Source of the DNA: an uncultured Pelagibacteraceae bacterium | Lineage (GTDB): Bacteria > Pseudomonadota > Alphaproteobacteria > Pelagibacterales > Pelagibacteraceae | DNA: 63,585 nt | Direction of reading: 5' to 3' | NCBI GenBank assembly: GCA_902544985.1 | Contig: CACCFV010000004.1 | Span: 1 to 63,585, forward strand | Part shown: positions 9,542 through 17,958 of the stretch, piece after piece | Layout: each line of letters begins with the position of its first letter | Position numbering within the stretch: the stretch's first letter is position 1 | Made by a program: the position numbers and the translations under genes | The notes under the pieces: model-generated | Told to the model about the DNA's origin: nothing | What the model saw: only the letters and a program-made list of their open reading frames with translations | Databases searched by the model: none

Positions 9542-10205
9542 TTAATATTATTTGATCTTTTTGACGAAAATCAATTACTAATTCATCCTTAAATTTATCC
9601 TCATCAGATAAACGAATAAATAAATTTAAATCATTTTTGACATTATTTTTTGATAATCTTATCAGATATCCTTGATATGTTTCTATATCCCATCTTTTTG
9701 ATTTGAAATAATATAATTTTGTTATGTCTTCAAAATTAAAGTTTGATTGATCAATTTCACTCTTAAAATTTAGAAATTCATTAATATCTAAATCACCAAA
9801 TATAAATGGTAAATTGGAAACTGAATAATCATTTTGAATTAATTTTCCATTTGATCCAATTAAGTAATCGAGACCATTTCTTTTAGTGTGCGCAAGTATT
9901 TTTGTTTCTTTTATAAATATTTTTAAAGTTGAAGGATAATTTTTGAATATTTCAAATTGTTCAATATTGTTAATCGAATTAATTTTTTTTTTTAAATATT
10001 GCTTATCTAATTGAAAAATATTTTTAAAATTTCCATCATTGATAAAACTTTTAATTTTTTTTCGCTCATCAAGATTAAGACCACTAATTTCTATTTTATC
10101 AATTTTTGGAAAACCAATATTTGTTAATGAAATATTATTTATTGATACAAGAAAACAAAATAATAATAAGTAAATTATAATTTTTTTACTTATTAATAGA
10201 TGCAT
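9531..10205 (-). CDS. ftsQ: Cell division protein FtsQ
   Basis: A bitopic divisome protein that bridges cytoplasmic and periplasmic division factors. The 224 residues have a very short cytoplasmic tail, one membrane segment (residues about 7-25), a POTRA domain (IDKIEISGLNLDERKKIKSF) and a beta domain with the characteristic YLIGSNGKLIQ stretch. It is somewhat shorter than typical FtsQ (about 275), mainly at the N-terminus. It overlaps the end of ddl by 20 bases and the start of ftsA by 11, so translation is probably coupled. Confidence 0.88.
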   Translation of the reverse strand: MHLLISKKIIIYLLLFCFLVSINNISLTNIGFPKIDKIEISGLNLDERKKIKSFINDGNFKNIFQLDKQYLKKKINSINNIEQFEIFKNYPSTLKIFIKETKILAHTKRNGLDYLIGSNGKLIQNDYSVSNLPFIFGDLDINEFLNFKSEIDQSNFNFEDITKLYYFKSKRWDIETYQGYLIRLSKNNVKNDLNLFIRLSDEDKFKDELVIDFRQKDQIILNDK

Positions 10206-11100
10206 CTTTTATTATTAATTTTATAAGATTTATGAAATTGATTCCAATATACGCTGATATCTCTGGAACTAAAGATAGTTTTGTCATACCTGGCTGAGTA
10301 TTAATTTCTAGAAGATAAAATTTCCCATTAAAATATTTAAAATCTGATCTTGTAACCCCTCTACACCCTAATAATTTGTGTGCTTTTAAAGTAATGTTCA
10401 TAAGAGCTTTGTATTTTTTTTGGGGCAAATTTACTGGAATAATATGTTCTGTCTTAGCATTAGAATTATATTTAGCCTGATAATCATAAAATTTTCTTTT
10501 TGGTTTTAGTTCAATTGCTCCAAGTTTCTTATTTCCAATTATAGCTGATTGAATTTCTCTTCCCGGAATAAACTGCTCTATCATTACTTTTTTATAATCT
10601 TTTAAAAATTTTAAATTTTTTGATAAATTATCCTTAGTACAAATATATACATTTACACTAGAGCCTTCGTTGATTGGTTTTATTACAACTGGAAATTTAA
10701 ACTTTTTTTTAACAAAACTTGTAAGTTCTTTATTAGTTTTGTTAAAATTATAGATGTAATATTTAGGTGTCAAAATATTATTTTTTAAAAATATTTTTTT
10801 AGAAATTTCTTTGTCCATTGCCTTAGCAGAAGCAATCACACCTGAATGCGTATATGGAATTCCTACTATCTCCAAGATAGTTTGTATATAACCATCTTCT
10901 CCGAACTGACCATGTAAAGCATTAAATATGCAATTAGGTTTGAAATTTTCTATCACAGATAATAAATCTTTATCTGGTTCGCATGTTCTTACTAAATAAT
11001 TATTCTTTTTTAATTCTTTAGCAACCTGCTTTCCAGTCTCTAAACTGATAAGTCTTTCTTTAGAAATACCACCTGAAATTATTAAAATTTTTTTTTTCAA
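10186..11100 (-). CDS. ddl: D-alanine--D-alanine ligase
   Basis: An ATP-grasp ligase that makes the D-Ala-D-Ala dipeptide used by MurF. The 304 residues show GGISKERLISLETG at the N-terminus, NALHGQFGEDG, the ATP-grasp lysine region FPVVIKPINEGSSV, and the metal-binding LEINTQPGMT near the C-terminus. The length is standard for DdlB. One base separates it from murB; its 3' end overlaps ftsQ. Confidence 0.96.
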   Translation of the reverse strand: MKKKILIISGGISKERLISLETGKQVAKELKKNNYLVRTCEPDKDLLSVIENFKPNCIFNALHGQFGEDGYIQTILEIVGIPYTHSGVIASAKAMDKEISKKIFLKNNILTPKYYIYNFNKTNKELTSFVKKKFKFPVVIKPINEGSSVNVYICTKDNLSKNLKFLKDYKKVMIEQFIPGREIQSAIIGNKKLGAIELKPKRKFYDYQAKYNSNAKTEHIIPVNLPQKKYKALMNITLKAHKLLGCRGVTRSDFKYFNGKFYLLEINTQPGMTKLSLVPEISAYIGINFINLIKLIIKDASINK

Positions 11101-11101
11101 A

Positions 11102-12010
11102 TTATTCCAATATCTTAATTTCTTTATCTAATTTTATGCCAGTTTTTTCAAAAACTTTTTTTGAAACAAAATCAATTAATTTTTTCATATCATTAAATGT
11201 TGCATTACCTTTATTGACAAAAAAATTCGAATGTTTTTCTGAAATATGAGCATCACCAAACTTAGTATCAATAGAAACTGATTCTCTTATCAATTCCCAG
11301 ACTTTTTTATCTGTTTGATTTATTGGGTTTTTAAAAGTACTTCCACCAGTTTTAATTTTCATCGGTTGATTTTTTTCTTTTAAAGATTTCATTTTTGTTA
11401 TCTCACTATTTACTTTACTAAAATCGCTTTTAACCCCTTTGAAGGAAGCACTTAAAAAAATTAAATCTGCAGGTAAATCATTGTTTCTATATTCAAAATT
11501 TACTTCTTTCGACGGGATTGTTATTAAACCCCCTTTTTGATCTATTGCTTGAATAGAAAGAAGAATATCTTTAAATTCTCTTCCAAAACAACCAGCATTC
11601 ATCTTAATTCCTCCGCCAATGGAGCCTGGGATGCAGGATAAAAATTCAAACCCACTTAAATGATTTTCAGCGGCAAACTCGGATAAACTTTTATCTAAAA
11701 CAGCACTGCCTGAGATTATTACATTATCTCTTAATAAAGATACTCTATTGAAATTTTTGCTTAGTTTTATCACAACCCCATCAAAAATATTATCTGGTAT
11801 TAAAGTGTTAGATCCTGCACCAATAATAAAAATCTTTTCCCTATTATCGAGTAATTTTAAAAATTTAACTAAATCCTTTAAATTTTCAGCTTTATAAAAA
11901 ACTTTTGTTTTTCCTCCAATATTAAACCAATTTTTTTTCTTTAAATCTTGATCATAAATTATATTTTGATCAAAATCTTTTAGTAACTTTTTAAGTTGAT
12001 GTATCTGCAT
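11102..12010 (-). CDS. murB: UDP-N-acetylenolpyruvoylglucosamine reductase MurB
   Basis: A FAD enzyme that reduces UDP-GlcNAc-enolpyruvate to UDP-MurNAc. The 302 residues show the FAD-binding IIGAGSNTLIPD, the PGSIGGGIKMNAGCFGRE block, and the catalytic GGSTFKNP near residue 220. This is the shorter type II architecture. The start overlaps the murC stop by one base (TAATG), implying translational coupling. Confidence 0.97.
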   Translation of the reverse strand: MQIHQLKKLLKDFDQNIIYDQDLKKKNWFNIGGKTKVFYKAENLKDLVKFLKLLDNREKIFIIGAGSNTLIPDNIFDGVVIKLSKNFNRVSLLRDNVIISGSAVLDKSLSEFAAENHLSGFEFLSCIPGSIGGGIKMNAGCFGREFKDILLSIQAIDQKGGLITIPSKEVNFEYRNNDLPADLIFLSASFKGVKSDFSKVNSEITKMKSLKEKNQPMKIKTGGSTFKNPINQTDKKVWELIRESVSIDTKFGDAHISEKHSNFFVNKGNATFNDMKKLIDFVSKKVFEKTGIKLDKEIKILE

Positions 12011-13404
12011 TACATTAATTTAGGTAATTTTTTCATCCAATTTGAAATCGAGCCGGCGCCCATTCCTATGACAATTTTATTCCCATAAATATTTTGTTTG
12101 AGGAATTTAGCTAATTCGAGATTATTTTTAATCATAAATAGTTTTACTTTTGAATTTTTTATAATTTCCCTTGCAAAGTCATGATAATTAAAACCTAATT
12201 TTATTTTTTCTCCAGCTGTATAAATGGGGCATAAGATAATTGTATCAGCATCTCTGAAACAATGTGTAAATTCATTTCTTAAATCTTTTAATCTCGATAT
12301 TCTATGTGGTTGAAAAATGCATACCTTTTCACACTTATCAAAAACTTTTTTCACCCCCTCTAACACAGACTTTATCTCTGTTGGATGATGTGCATAATCA
12401 TCATAAAAATCAACTCCATTAACTGTAAATATCTTATTAAATCTTCGCTGGACACCTTTAAAGTTTTTTAGACCTTTTTTAATATTAGATACTGGAATTC
12501 CTACAGTAAGAGCGACTGCAATTGCAGCTGTGGAGTTTCTTATATTATGAACACCTAATAATGGTATCTTAAAGTTTTTTAAGATTGTTTTTTTTTTATT
12601 TGGTAAATTTATAGATAAATCAAATTTTGAAAAAAGTTTGTCTTGAATTATATTTTTGATAAGAAAATTAGCGTTAGACTTGATACCATATGTAAAAAAA
12701 TTTTTATTTTTGATATCTTTTATTAATTCATCGTTAGTTTTATCATCAATACAAATAAAAGATTTTCCAAATGATGGAACTTTTTTTACAAAGTGAAGAA
12801 AATGATTTTTTAAATCCTTCATAGATTTATAAAAATCCATGTGTTCTCTATCTATGTTTGTAATAATTGAATATGTGGGAGAAATATGAGTAAAGCTTCC
12901 ATCGGACTCATCTGCCTCTAATATAGACCAGTCACTCTTACCTAATTTTGCAGTACTATTTATTGAATTTATTATACCTCCATTGATTATTGTAGGATCT
13001 AACTTTGTGTTTTCAAAAATAGAACTTACTAAAGATGTCGTTGTTGTTTTACCATGGGAGCCAACTACAACAATATTTTTCATTAGAGAAACAAGATTTG
13101 CTAACATCTTTCCTCTTTTTATCACTGGTAATTTTTTTCTTTTAGCCTCTAGTAATTCTGGATTACTTTTTTTAATTGCAGAGGAGGTCACTAAAATTGT
13201 AACGTCTTTTATATTTTGCTTTTTGTGACCAATAAAAATTCTGACACCCTGTTTTTTTAATTTTTCAATATTTTTATTCTTATTAATATCGCTTCCTTGG
13301 ATTTGAAAACCTCTTGCCTTCATAATCAATGCGAGACCACTCATACCTATTCCACCAATACCTATAAAATGGATAATTTCTTTTTTAGCTAATTCAATTT
13401 TCAT
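12010..13404 (-). CDS. murC: UDP-N-acetylmuramate--L-alanine ligase MurC
   Basis: Adds L-alanine to UDP-MurNAc, the first amino acid step of the stem peptide. The 464 residues have the N-terminal IGIGGIGMSGLA Rossmann loop, the ATP-binding GSHGKTTTTS loop (about residue 115), the Mur ligase YDDYAHHPTEI segment and the C-terminal FQPHRISRL domain. It overlaps murG by 11 bases and murB by one. Confidence 0.97.
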   Translation of the reverse strand: MKIELAKKEIIHFIGIGGIGMSGLALIMKARGFQIQGSDINKNKNIEKLKKQGVRIFIGHKKQNIKDVTILVTSSAIKKSNPELLEAKRKKLPVIKRGKMLANLVSLMKNIVVVGSHGKTTTTSLVSSIFENTKLDPTIINGGIINSINSTAKLGKSDWSILEADESDGSFTHISPTYSIITNIDREHMDFYKSMKDLKNHFLHFVKKVPSFGKSFICIDDKTNDELIKDIKNKNFFTYGIKSNANFLIKNIIQDKLFSKFDLSINLPNKKKTILKNFKIPLLGVHNIRNSTAAIAVALTVGIPVSNIKKGLKNFKGVQRRFNKIFTVNGVDFYDDYAHHPTEIKSVLEGVKKVFDKCEKVCIFQPHRISRLKDLRNEFTHCFRDADTIILCPIYTAGEKIKLGFNYHDFAREIIKNSKVKLFMIKNNLELAKFLKQNIYGNKIVIGMGAGSISNWMKKLPKLM

Positions 13405-14458
13405 TAATAGTTTCCAATATTTTTTGGTTTATATCATTCCATGAGTTTTGGAAATTATGTTTTTCTAAATTATTTTTTTTAATATTGTACTCAGACTTAT
13501 TCATAATTATATGATCTAAAAATTTTTCTAAATTAACCTCATTGAAGTCTTTTTGACTCATAATCCAACAGCAACCTAAATTTTGATAAAAATTTGCATT
13601 TTCAAATTGATGATTATCTTTTGCTGAAACTAAAGGGATTGTTAGGAACGGTTTATTCATCATTGATAATTCTGCTAAGGTAGATGCACCAGCACGCGTA
13701 ATACATAGGTCTGATTGATTTATCAAATCTGCCAAATTTTCCTCAAAATCAAAAATGGTATTTTCAATTTTAGCCTCATCATAAATACTTCTTAATTGAT
13801 CAGTATTACTTTTATGAGTTTGTTGAATGATTTTAATTTTATTTTTTTTCGACAAATTAACGATTACATTTTTTACCACATTGTCAAAAATCTTTGCTCC
13901 TTGACTGCCACCAACAACCAAAAGACAGAATGCTTTATTTTCTGTTTTAATTTCTCTTTTCTCATAAAAATTTTTTTTAACTAGTGGAGTTATTATTTGA
14001 ATTTTATGTTTAAGTTTTTCAGGAAAGTTTTTTAAGCTTTCTGTATAAGTAAAAATTTTTTTACAAAAACCTAAAAAGAGTCTGTTTGCTCTACCTAAAA
14101 CAATATTGGGTTCAAGTAGGTATATCTTTATTCCTAATAATTTTGCACCAAAACAAACAGGTAATGACATATATCCTCCTGTTGAAAAAACGACATTAAT
14201 CTTATTTTTTTTTAATAATAAAATTGTTTTAATAACCAAATAAATTATTTGGAATACTTTAAATATAAAAAATATATTAAGATTTAATTTAGGAGTATTT
14301 ATCAAAATAATATCATTTTTTTGATTATCTAGATATTTCAGCCCTCTTGAGTCAGTAGAAATAAAAACATTAAAATTTGAATGCAAATGTTCACTTAGAA
14401 TTTTTGCTGGCACTACATGTCCCCCTGATCCTCCTGTTGAAATTAATATATTTTTCAT
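13394..14458 (-). CDS. murG: Lipid II synthase MurG (GlcNAc transferase)
   Basis: A peripheral membrane GT-B glycosyltransferase that converts lipid I to lipid II. The 354 residues show the N-terminal STGGSGGHVVPA loop, FSTGGYMSLPV, the VVGGSQGAKIFD second-domain loop and the donor-binding TRAGASTLAEL. The length is normal. Its start overlaps the ftsW stop by four bases. Confidence 0.97.
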   Translation of the reverse strand: MKNILISTGGSGGHVVPAKILSEHLHSNFNVFISTDSRGLKYLDNQKNDIILINTPKLNLNIFFIFKVFQIIYLVIKTILLLKKNKINVVFSTGGYMSLPVCFGAKLLGIKIYLLEPNIVLGRANRLFLGFCKKIFTYTESLKNFPEKLKHKIQIITPLVKKNFYEKREIKTENKAFCLLVVGGSQGAKIFDNVVKNVIVNLSKKNKIKIIQQTHKSNTDQLRSIYDEAKIENTIFDFEENLADLINQSDLCITRAGASTLAELSMMNKPFLTIPLVSAKDNHQFENANFYQNLGCCWIMSQKDFNEVNLEKFLDHIIMNKSEYNIKKNNLEKHNFQNSWNDINQKILETINEN

Positions 14459-15582
14459 TCAGTTATTTTTCTTTTTGTTAAATTCAAAATTATACCAGAC
14501 ATTATAGAAATACTTATAATCGATGAACCCCCATAACTTAAAAATGGTAAAGTCATTCCTGTAGTTGGGAATAATCTAATATTTACTCCTATGTGAATCA
14601 TTGCTTGCATGAGTATTAAGCTAATAGATCCGGTTAGGATTAGTTTGATCTTTTTGTCATTTTCTTTGTAAACTTTTTTCAAAACTGAAAATATTAATAC
14701 TAGGTAGGTTAATAAAATTAACATTATGAAGATTACTCCAAACTCTTCCGAAATTACTGAAATAATGTAATCTGTATGAGCTTCAGGAACTCTGTTTTTT
14801 AATGTTCCCTCTCCTATGCCTTTTCCAAAAAAACCTCCACTTATTATAGCTTCTAATGCTTTATCTGATTGAAAGTTATGAGTACCCATTTCAGGATTAA
14901 AAAAAGAAAATAATCTATCTTTTATGTATTTAAATTGTGGAAGGTAACTAATGATAGATGCTATCGTAGCTAGAGAGATAAAAAAAACTAAGCTCAAAAA
15001 AAATATACTAATACCAGAAATAAAAATCAAAACTAACCAACTAAAACCGATTAAAAGAGTTTGACCAATATCTGGTTGAAGTATTAAAAGACTCGATATC
15101 AATATAGTTAACAAAAAAGATAAGAAGTATTTAAAATTAAAATTAGTATATTTTTGAGAGCAAATTATCATACTTATTATCACTATTAAAAAAGGCTTTA
15201 CAAACTCAATAGGTTGTATTCTTGGCAATACCAACAAATCAATCCATCTCTTGGAACCCTTAATCTCTACTCCAACTATAGGAACCAGGAACAACAAAAC
15301 TAATGATAAAGAGAAAAATATTAGTGAAATTCTATAAATTTCTTTTTCAGGTATAAAAGATAAAATAAAAATTAAAAAAAAGCCAAAAAAAACAAAAACT
15401 GTATGTTTAAAAAAAAAGAAATAAGTATTCGTATCTAATTTATCAGATGCAATTAGGGAAGTTGATACTAATGAGAAGAATAAACCTGCCAAAAATAAAA
15501 TTAAGATCAATGATAGAATAGGTTTATCAATACTTTTCCACCATTGATAAAAAGAAATATAACTAAATAATTTTTCTTTCAT
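14455..15582 (-). CDS. ftsW: Lipid II glycosyltransferase FtsW (SEDS family)
   Basis: A polytopic peptidoglycan polymerase of the division septum, partner of FtsI. The 375 residues hold about ten hydrophobic segments. SEDS signatures are clear: the PEAHTDYIISVISEEFG block near residue 268 and TTGMTLPFLSYGGSS near the C-terminus. It overlaps the end of murD by 20 bases. Confidence 0.96.
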   Translation of the reverse strand: MKEKLFSYISFYQWWKSIDKPILSLILILFLAGLFFSLVSTSLIASDKLDTNTYFFFFKHTVFVFFGFFLIFILSFIPEKEIYRISLIFFSLSLVLLFLVPIVGVEIKGSKRWIDLLVLPRIQPIEFVKPFLIVIISMIICSQKYTNFNFKYFLSFLLTILISSLLILQPDIGQTLLIGFSWLVLIFISGISIFFLSLVFFISLATIASIISYLPQFKYIKDRLFSFFNPEMGTHNFQSDKALEAIISGGFFGKGIGEGTLKNRVPEAHTDYIISVISEEFGVIFIMLILLTYLVLIFSVLKKVYKENDKKIKLILTGSISLILMQAMIHIGVNIRLFPTTGMTLPFLSYGGSSIISISIMSGIILNLTKRKITE

Positions 15583-16873
15583 TAATATATCTTTTTATCA
15601 ACTTATTAAAATATGAACCTCTTTCCTCAAAATTTTTAAAACTATCAAATGATGCAGAGGCTGGACTAAATAAGATTGTATTATTTGAGTGTTTCTTTTT
15701 ATGAATATTCTTAAAAATTTCTGATACTGCAAGATTTAAATTTTTAAAACTTTTAAGTTCTGCATTTTTCTTTAAATCTTTTGAAAATTTTTTAAAATTT
15801 TTACCAAAAACATAAATCTTAATATTTCTAAAATATTTTTTTGATAACGATATTTTGTCATCTTTTTTTGGAATACCACCAATTAACCAATGAATATTCT
15901 TGTACATTTCTAATAATTCTTTTGAAGAAGAATAACTTGTTGATTTAGAATCATTAATTATGATTAATTTATTTTTGTTATAAATAATTTTCTGCCTATA
16001 ATTCAATCCTTTGAATTTATTTACGCTTTTGAATAATTTATTTGATTTTACATTAAATTTTTTTATCATTTCTAAAACAAATGAGAGATTTGCTTGATTT
16101 GATCTTGATAAAAAATATTTGTTTCTAATTTTTTTCAAAATTAGATTGTTCAATTTTGTATCTACATTTACCAGTTTTAATTTAGGCTTTATTGTTTTAA
16201 TTCTTTTTTGAATTAAATGATCATTTTTATTCACAAATCCAATTGCTCCTCTTTTTCGATTATTAAAAATTTTAAATTTTGCCTCTACATAATTTTTTAA
16301 ATTTCCATGTCTCTCCAAATGATCTGGCGCAATATTAAGGATAGCGGCAAATTTTGATGAAAAAATTTTACTATATTCTAATTGGTAGGATGAAGCCTCA
16401 ATAACGAAAATTGTTTTTTTTGAGATCTTATTTATAGATAGTATTGGTGTACCAATATTCCCTGCTAATCTTACGTCTTTTTTTTGATCTTTTAAGATAT
16501 CATATAGAAGTTTGCATGTGGTGGACTTTCCATTTGTGCCAGTTATTGTTAATGAGACATTTTTATAAAATGAGTAAAAAACATCTAGATCTGTATAGAT
16601 ATTCTTATTTTTTTTTCTAAGTAAATTTTTTAACTTACATTTTTTTATATCAATTCCTGGGCTTAATATGATTATATCAAATTTGGTTTTTAATAATTTT
16701 TTAAAATTGAGTGTTTTTTTTTTAATCGACTTATTTATTTTAAGATTTGGGTTATCATCAAATAAATAAACATCATTTTTATTTCTTAAAAAATTGAATG
16801 ACGAAAGTCCACTTTTTCCTAATCCATAAATTAAAATTTTTTTATTAAAGAAAATTTGTGAATTATCACTCAT
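15563..16873 (-). CDS. murD: UDP-N-acetylmuramoylalanine--D-glutamate ligase MurD
   Basis: Adds D-glutamate to UDP-MurNAc-L-Ala. I start it at the ATG at 16873, giving 436 residues, the usual length; this ATG overlaps the mraY stop as TAATG. A longer frame from 16930 would overlap mraY by 58 bases and add a tail not seen in the family. Motifs: KILIYGLGKSGLSS, ATP-binding TGTNGKSTTCK, the ASSYQLE carboxylated-lysine region and a FSPASASFDSFKNFEERG C-terminal motif. Confidence 0.95.
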   Translation of the reverse strand: MSDNSQIFFNKKILIYGLGKSGLSSFNFLRNKNDVYLFDDNPNLKINKSIKKKTLNFKKLLKTKFDIIILSPGIDIKKCKLKNLLRKKNKNIYTDLDVFYSFYKNVSLTITGTNGKSTTCKLLYDILKDQKKDVRLAGNIGTPILSINKISKKTIFVIEASSYQLEYSKIFSSKFAAILNIAPDHLERHGNLKNYVEAKFKIFNNRKRGAIGFVNKNDHLIQKRIKTIKPKLKLVNVDTKLNNLILKKIRNKYFLSRSNQANLSFVLEMIKKFNVKSNKLFKSVNKFKGLNYRQKIIYNKNKLIIINDSKSTSYSSSKELLEMYKNIHWLIGGIPKKDDKISLSKKYFRNIKIYVFGKNFKKFSKDLKKNAELKSFKNLNLAVSEIFKNIHKKKHSNNTILFSPASASFDSFKNFEERGSYFNKLIKRYINERKII

Positions 16874-17958
16874 TATCTTAGTTTTAATGTAGCAAGTCCT
16901 ATCATTGCTAAAATAATAGAAATTATCCAAAATCTAATTACAACTGTTGATTCAGGCCAACCTTTTTTCTCAAAATGATGGTGGATTGGTGCCATTTTAA
17001 AAACTCTTTTACCTGTAAGTTTAAATGATATTACTTGCACAATCACTGAAACTGCTTCAAGAACAAATAAACCTCCAGTAATTGCTAAAACTATTTCATG
17101 TTTTGTTATTATACCAACTGCTCCTAAAGAGCCACCCAAAGACAAAGATCCAGTATCTCCCATAAAAATTTTTGCTGGAGGTGCGTTGAACCACAAAAAG
17201 CCTAAGCAAGAGCCAATGATTGCTCCACAAAAAATTGAAACTTCCCCAGTTCCCTCTATATAAGGAATTTGCAAATAATTTGAGAATACAATGTTTCCTG
17301 TAACATAGCTTATAAATGCAAAACAAGCTGCAACAAGTATAACAGGCACTGTTGCTAACCCATCTAATCCATCAGTAAGATTTACAGCATTCGATGAACC
17401 AATAATTACAAATATTGAAAAAGGTATAAAAAACCATCCGAGATTAATGATGAGGTTTTTAAAAAAAGGAAAGTATAGATTAGTTAAATCTTGATAGTCA
17501 TTAAAGTAAACATAAAAACTAACACCAATTATTGCTAGTATTATTTGAAAGGTTAATTTTAACTTTGATGAAATACCTAAGGAGTTGCTGTACTTTATTT
17601 TTTTATAATCATCGAATGCCCCAAGCAAACCAAAAGAAATTGCGATATATAAACAAAATAAAACATTTAAATTCGATAAATCAGCCCAGAATAGTACTGA
17701 TATTAACAAACCAATCAAAATAATTACTCCACCCATGGTCGGAGTTCCTATTTTCTTAACTATATGATCTTCTGGACCATCATTACGGATAGGATTTAAA
17801 ATTTTTTGTTTTGAAAAAAGTTTTATAAAAGTTCCTCCAATAATTAAAACAATAATTAATGAAGTAAAAAAAGATAAACCAGTCCTAAATGTTAAATATT
17901 TAAATACATTTAAAAAACTAAAACTATCAACAAAATTTAGTAAAAATTGATAAAGCAT
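16873..17958 (-). CDS. mraY: Phospho-N-acetylmuramoyl-pentapeptide transferase MraY
   Basis: An integral membrane enzyme that makes lipid I from UDP-MurNAc-pentapeptide and undecaprenyl phosphate. The 361 residues have about ten membrane segments and the family motifs GTPTMGGV, AFDDYKKI, NLTDGLDGLA, FMGDTGSLSLGG and the MAPIHHHFE histidine loop. The start directly abuts the murE-murF fusion gene, and the stop overlaps murD. Confidence 0.98.
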   Translation of the reverse strand: MLYQFLLNFVDSFSFLNVFKYLTFRTGLSFFTSLIIVLIIGGTFIKLFSKQKILNPIRNDGPEDHIVKKIGTPTMGGVIILIGLLISVLFWADLSNLNVLFCLYIAISFGLLGAFDDYKKIKYSNSLGISSKLKLTFQIILAIIGVSFYVYFNDYQDLTNLYFPFFKNLIINLGWFFIPFSIFVIIGSSNAVNLTDGLDGLATVPVILVAACFAFISYVTGNIVFSNYLQIPYIEGTGEVSIFCGAIIGSCLGFLWFNAPPAKIFMGDTGSLSLGGSLGAVGIITKHEIVLAITGGLFVLEAVSVIVQVISFKLTGKRVFKMAPIHHHFEKKGWPESTVVIRFWIISIILAMIGLATLKLR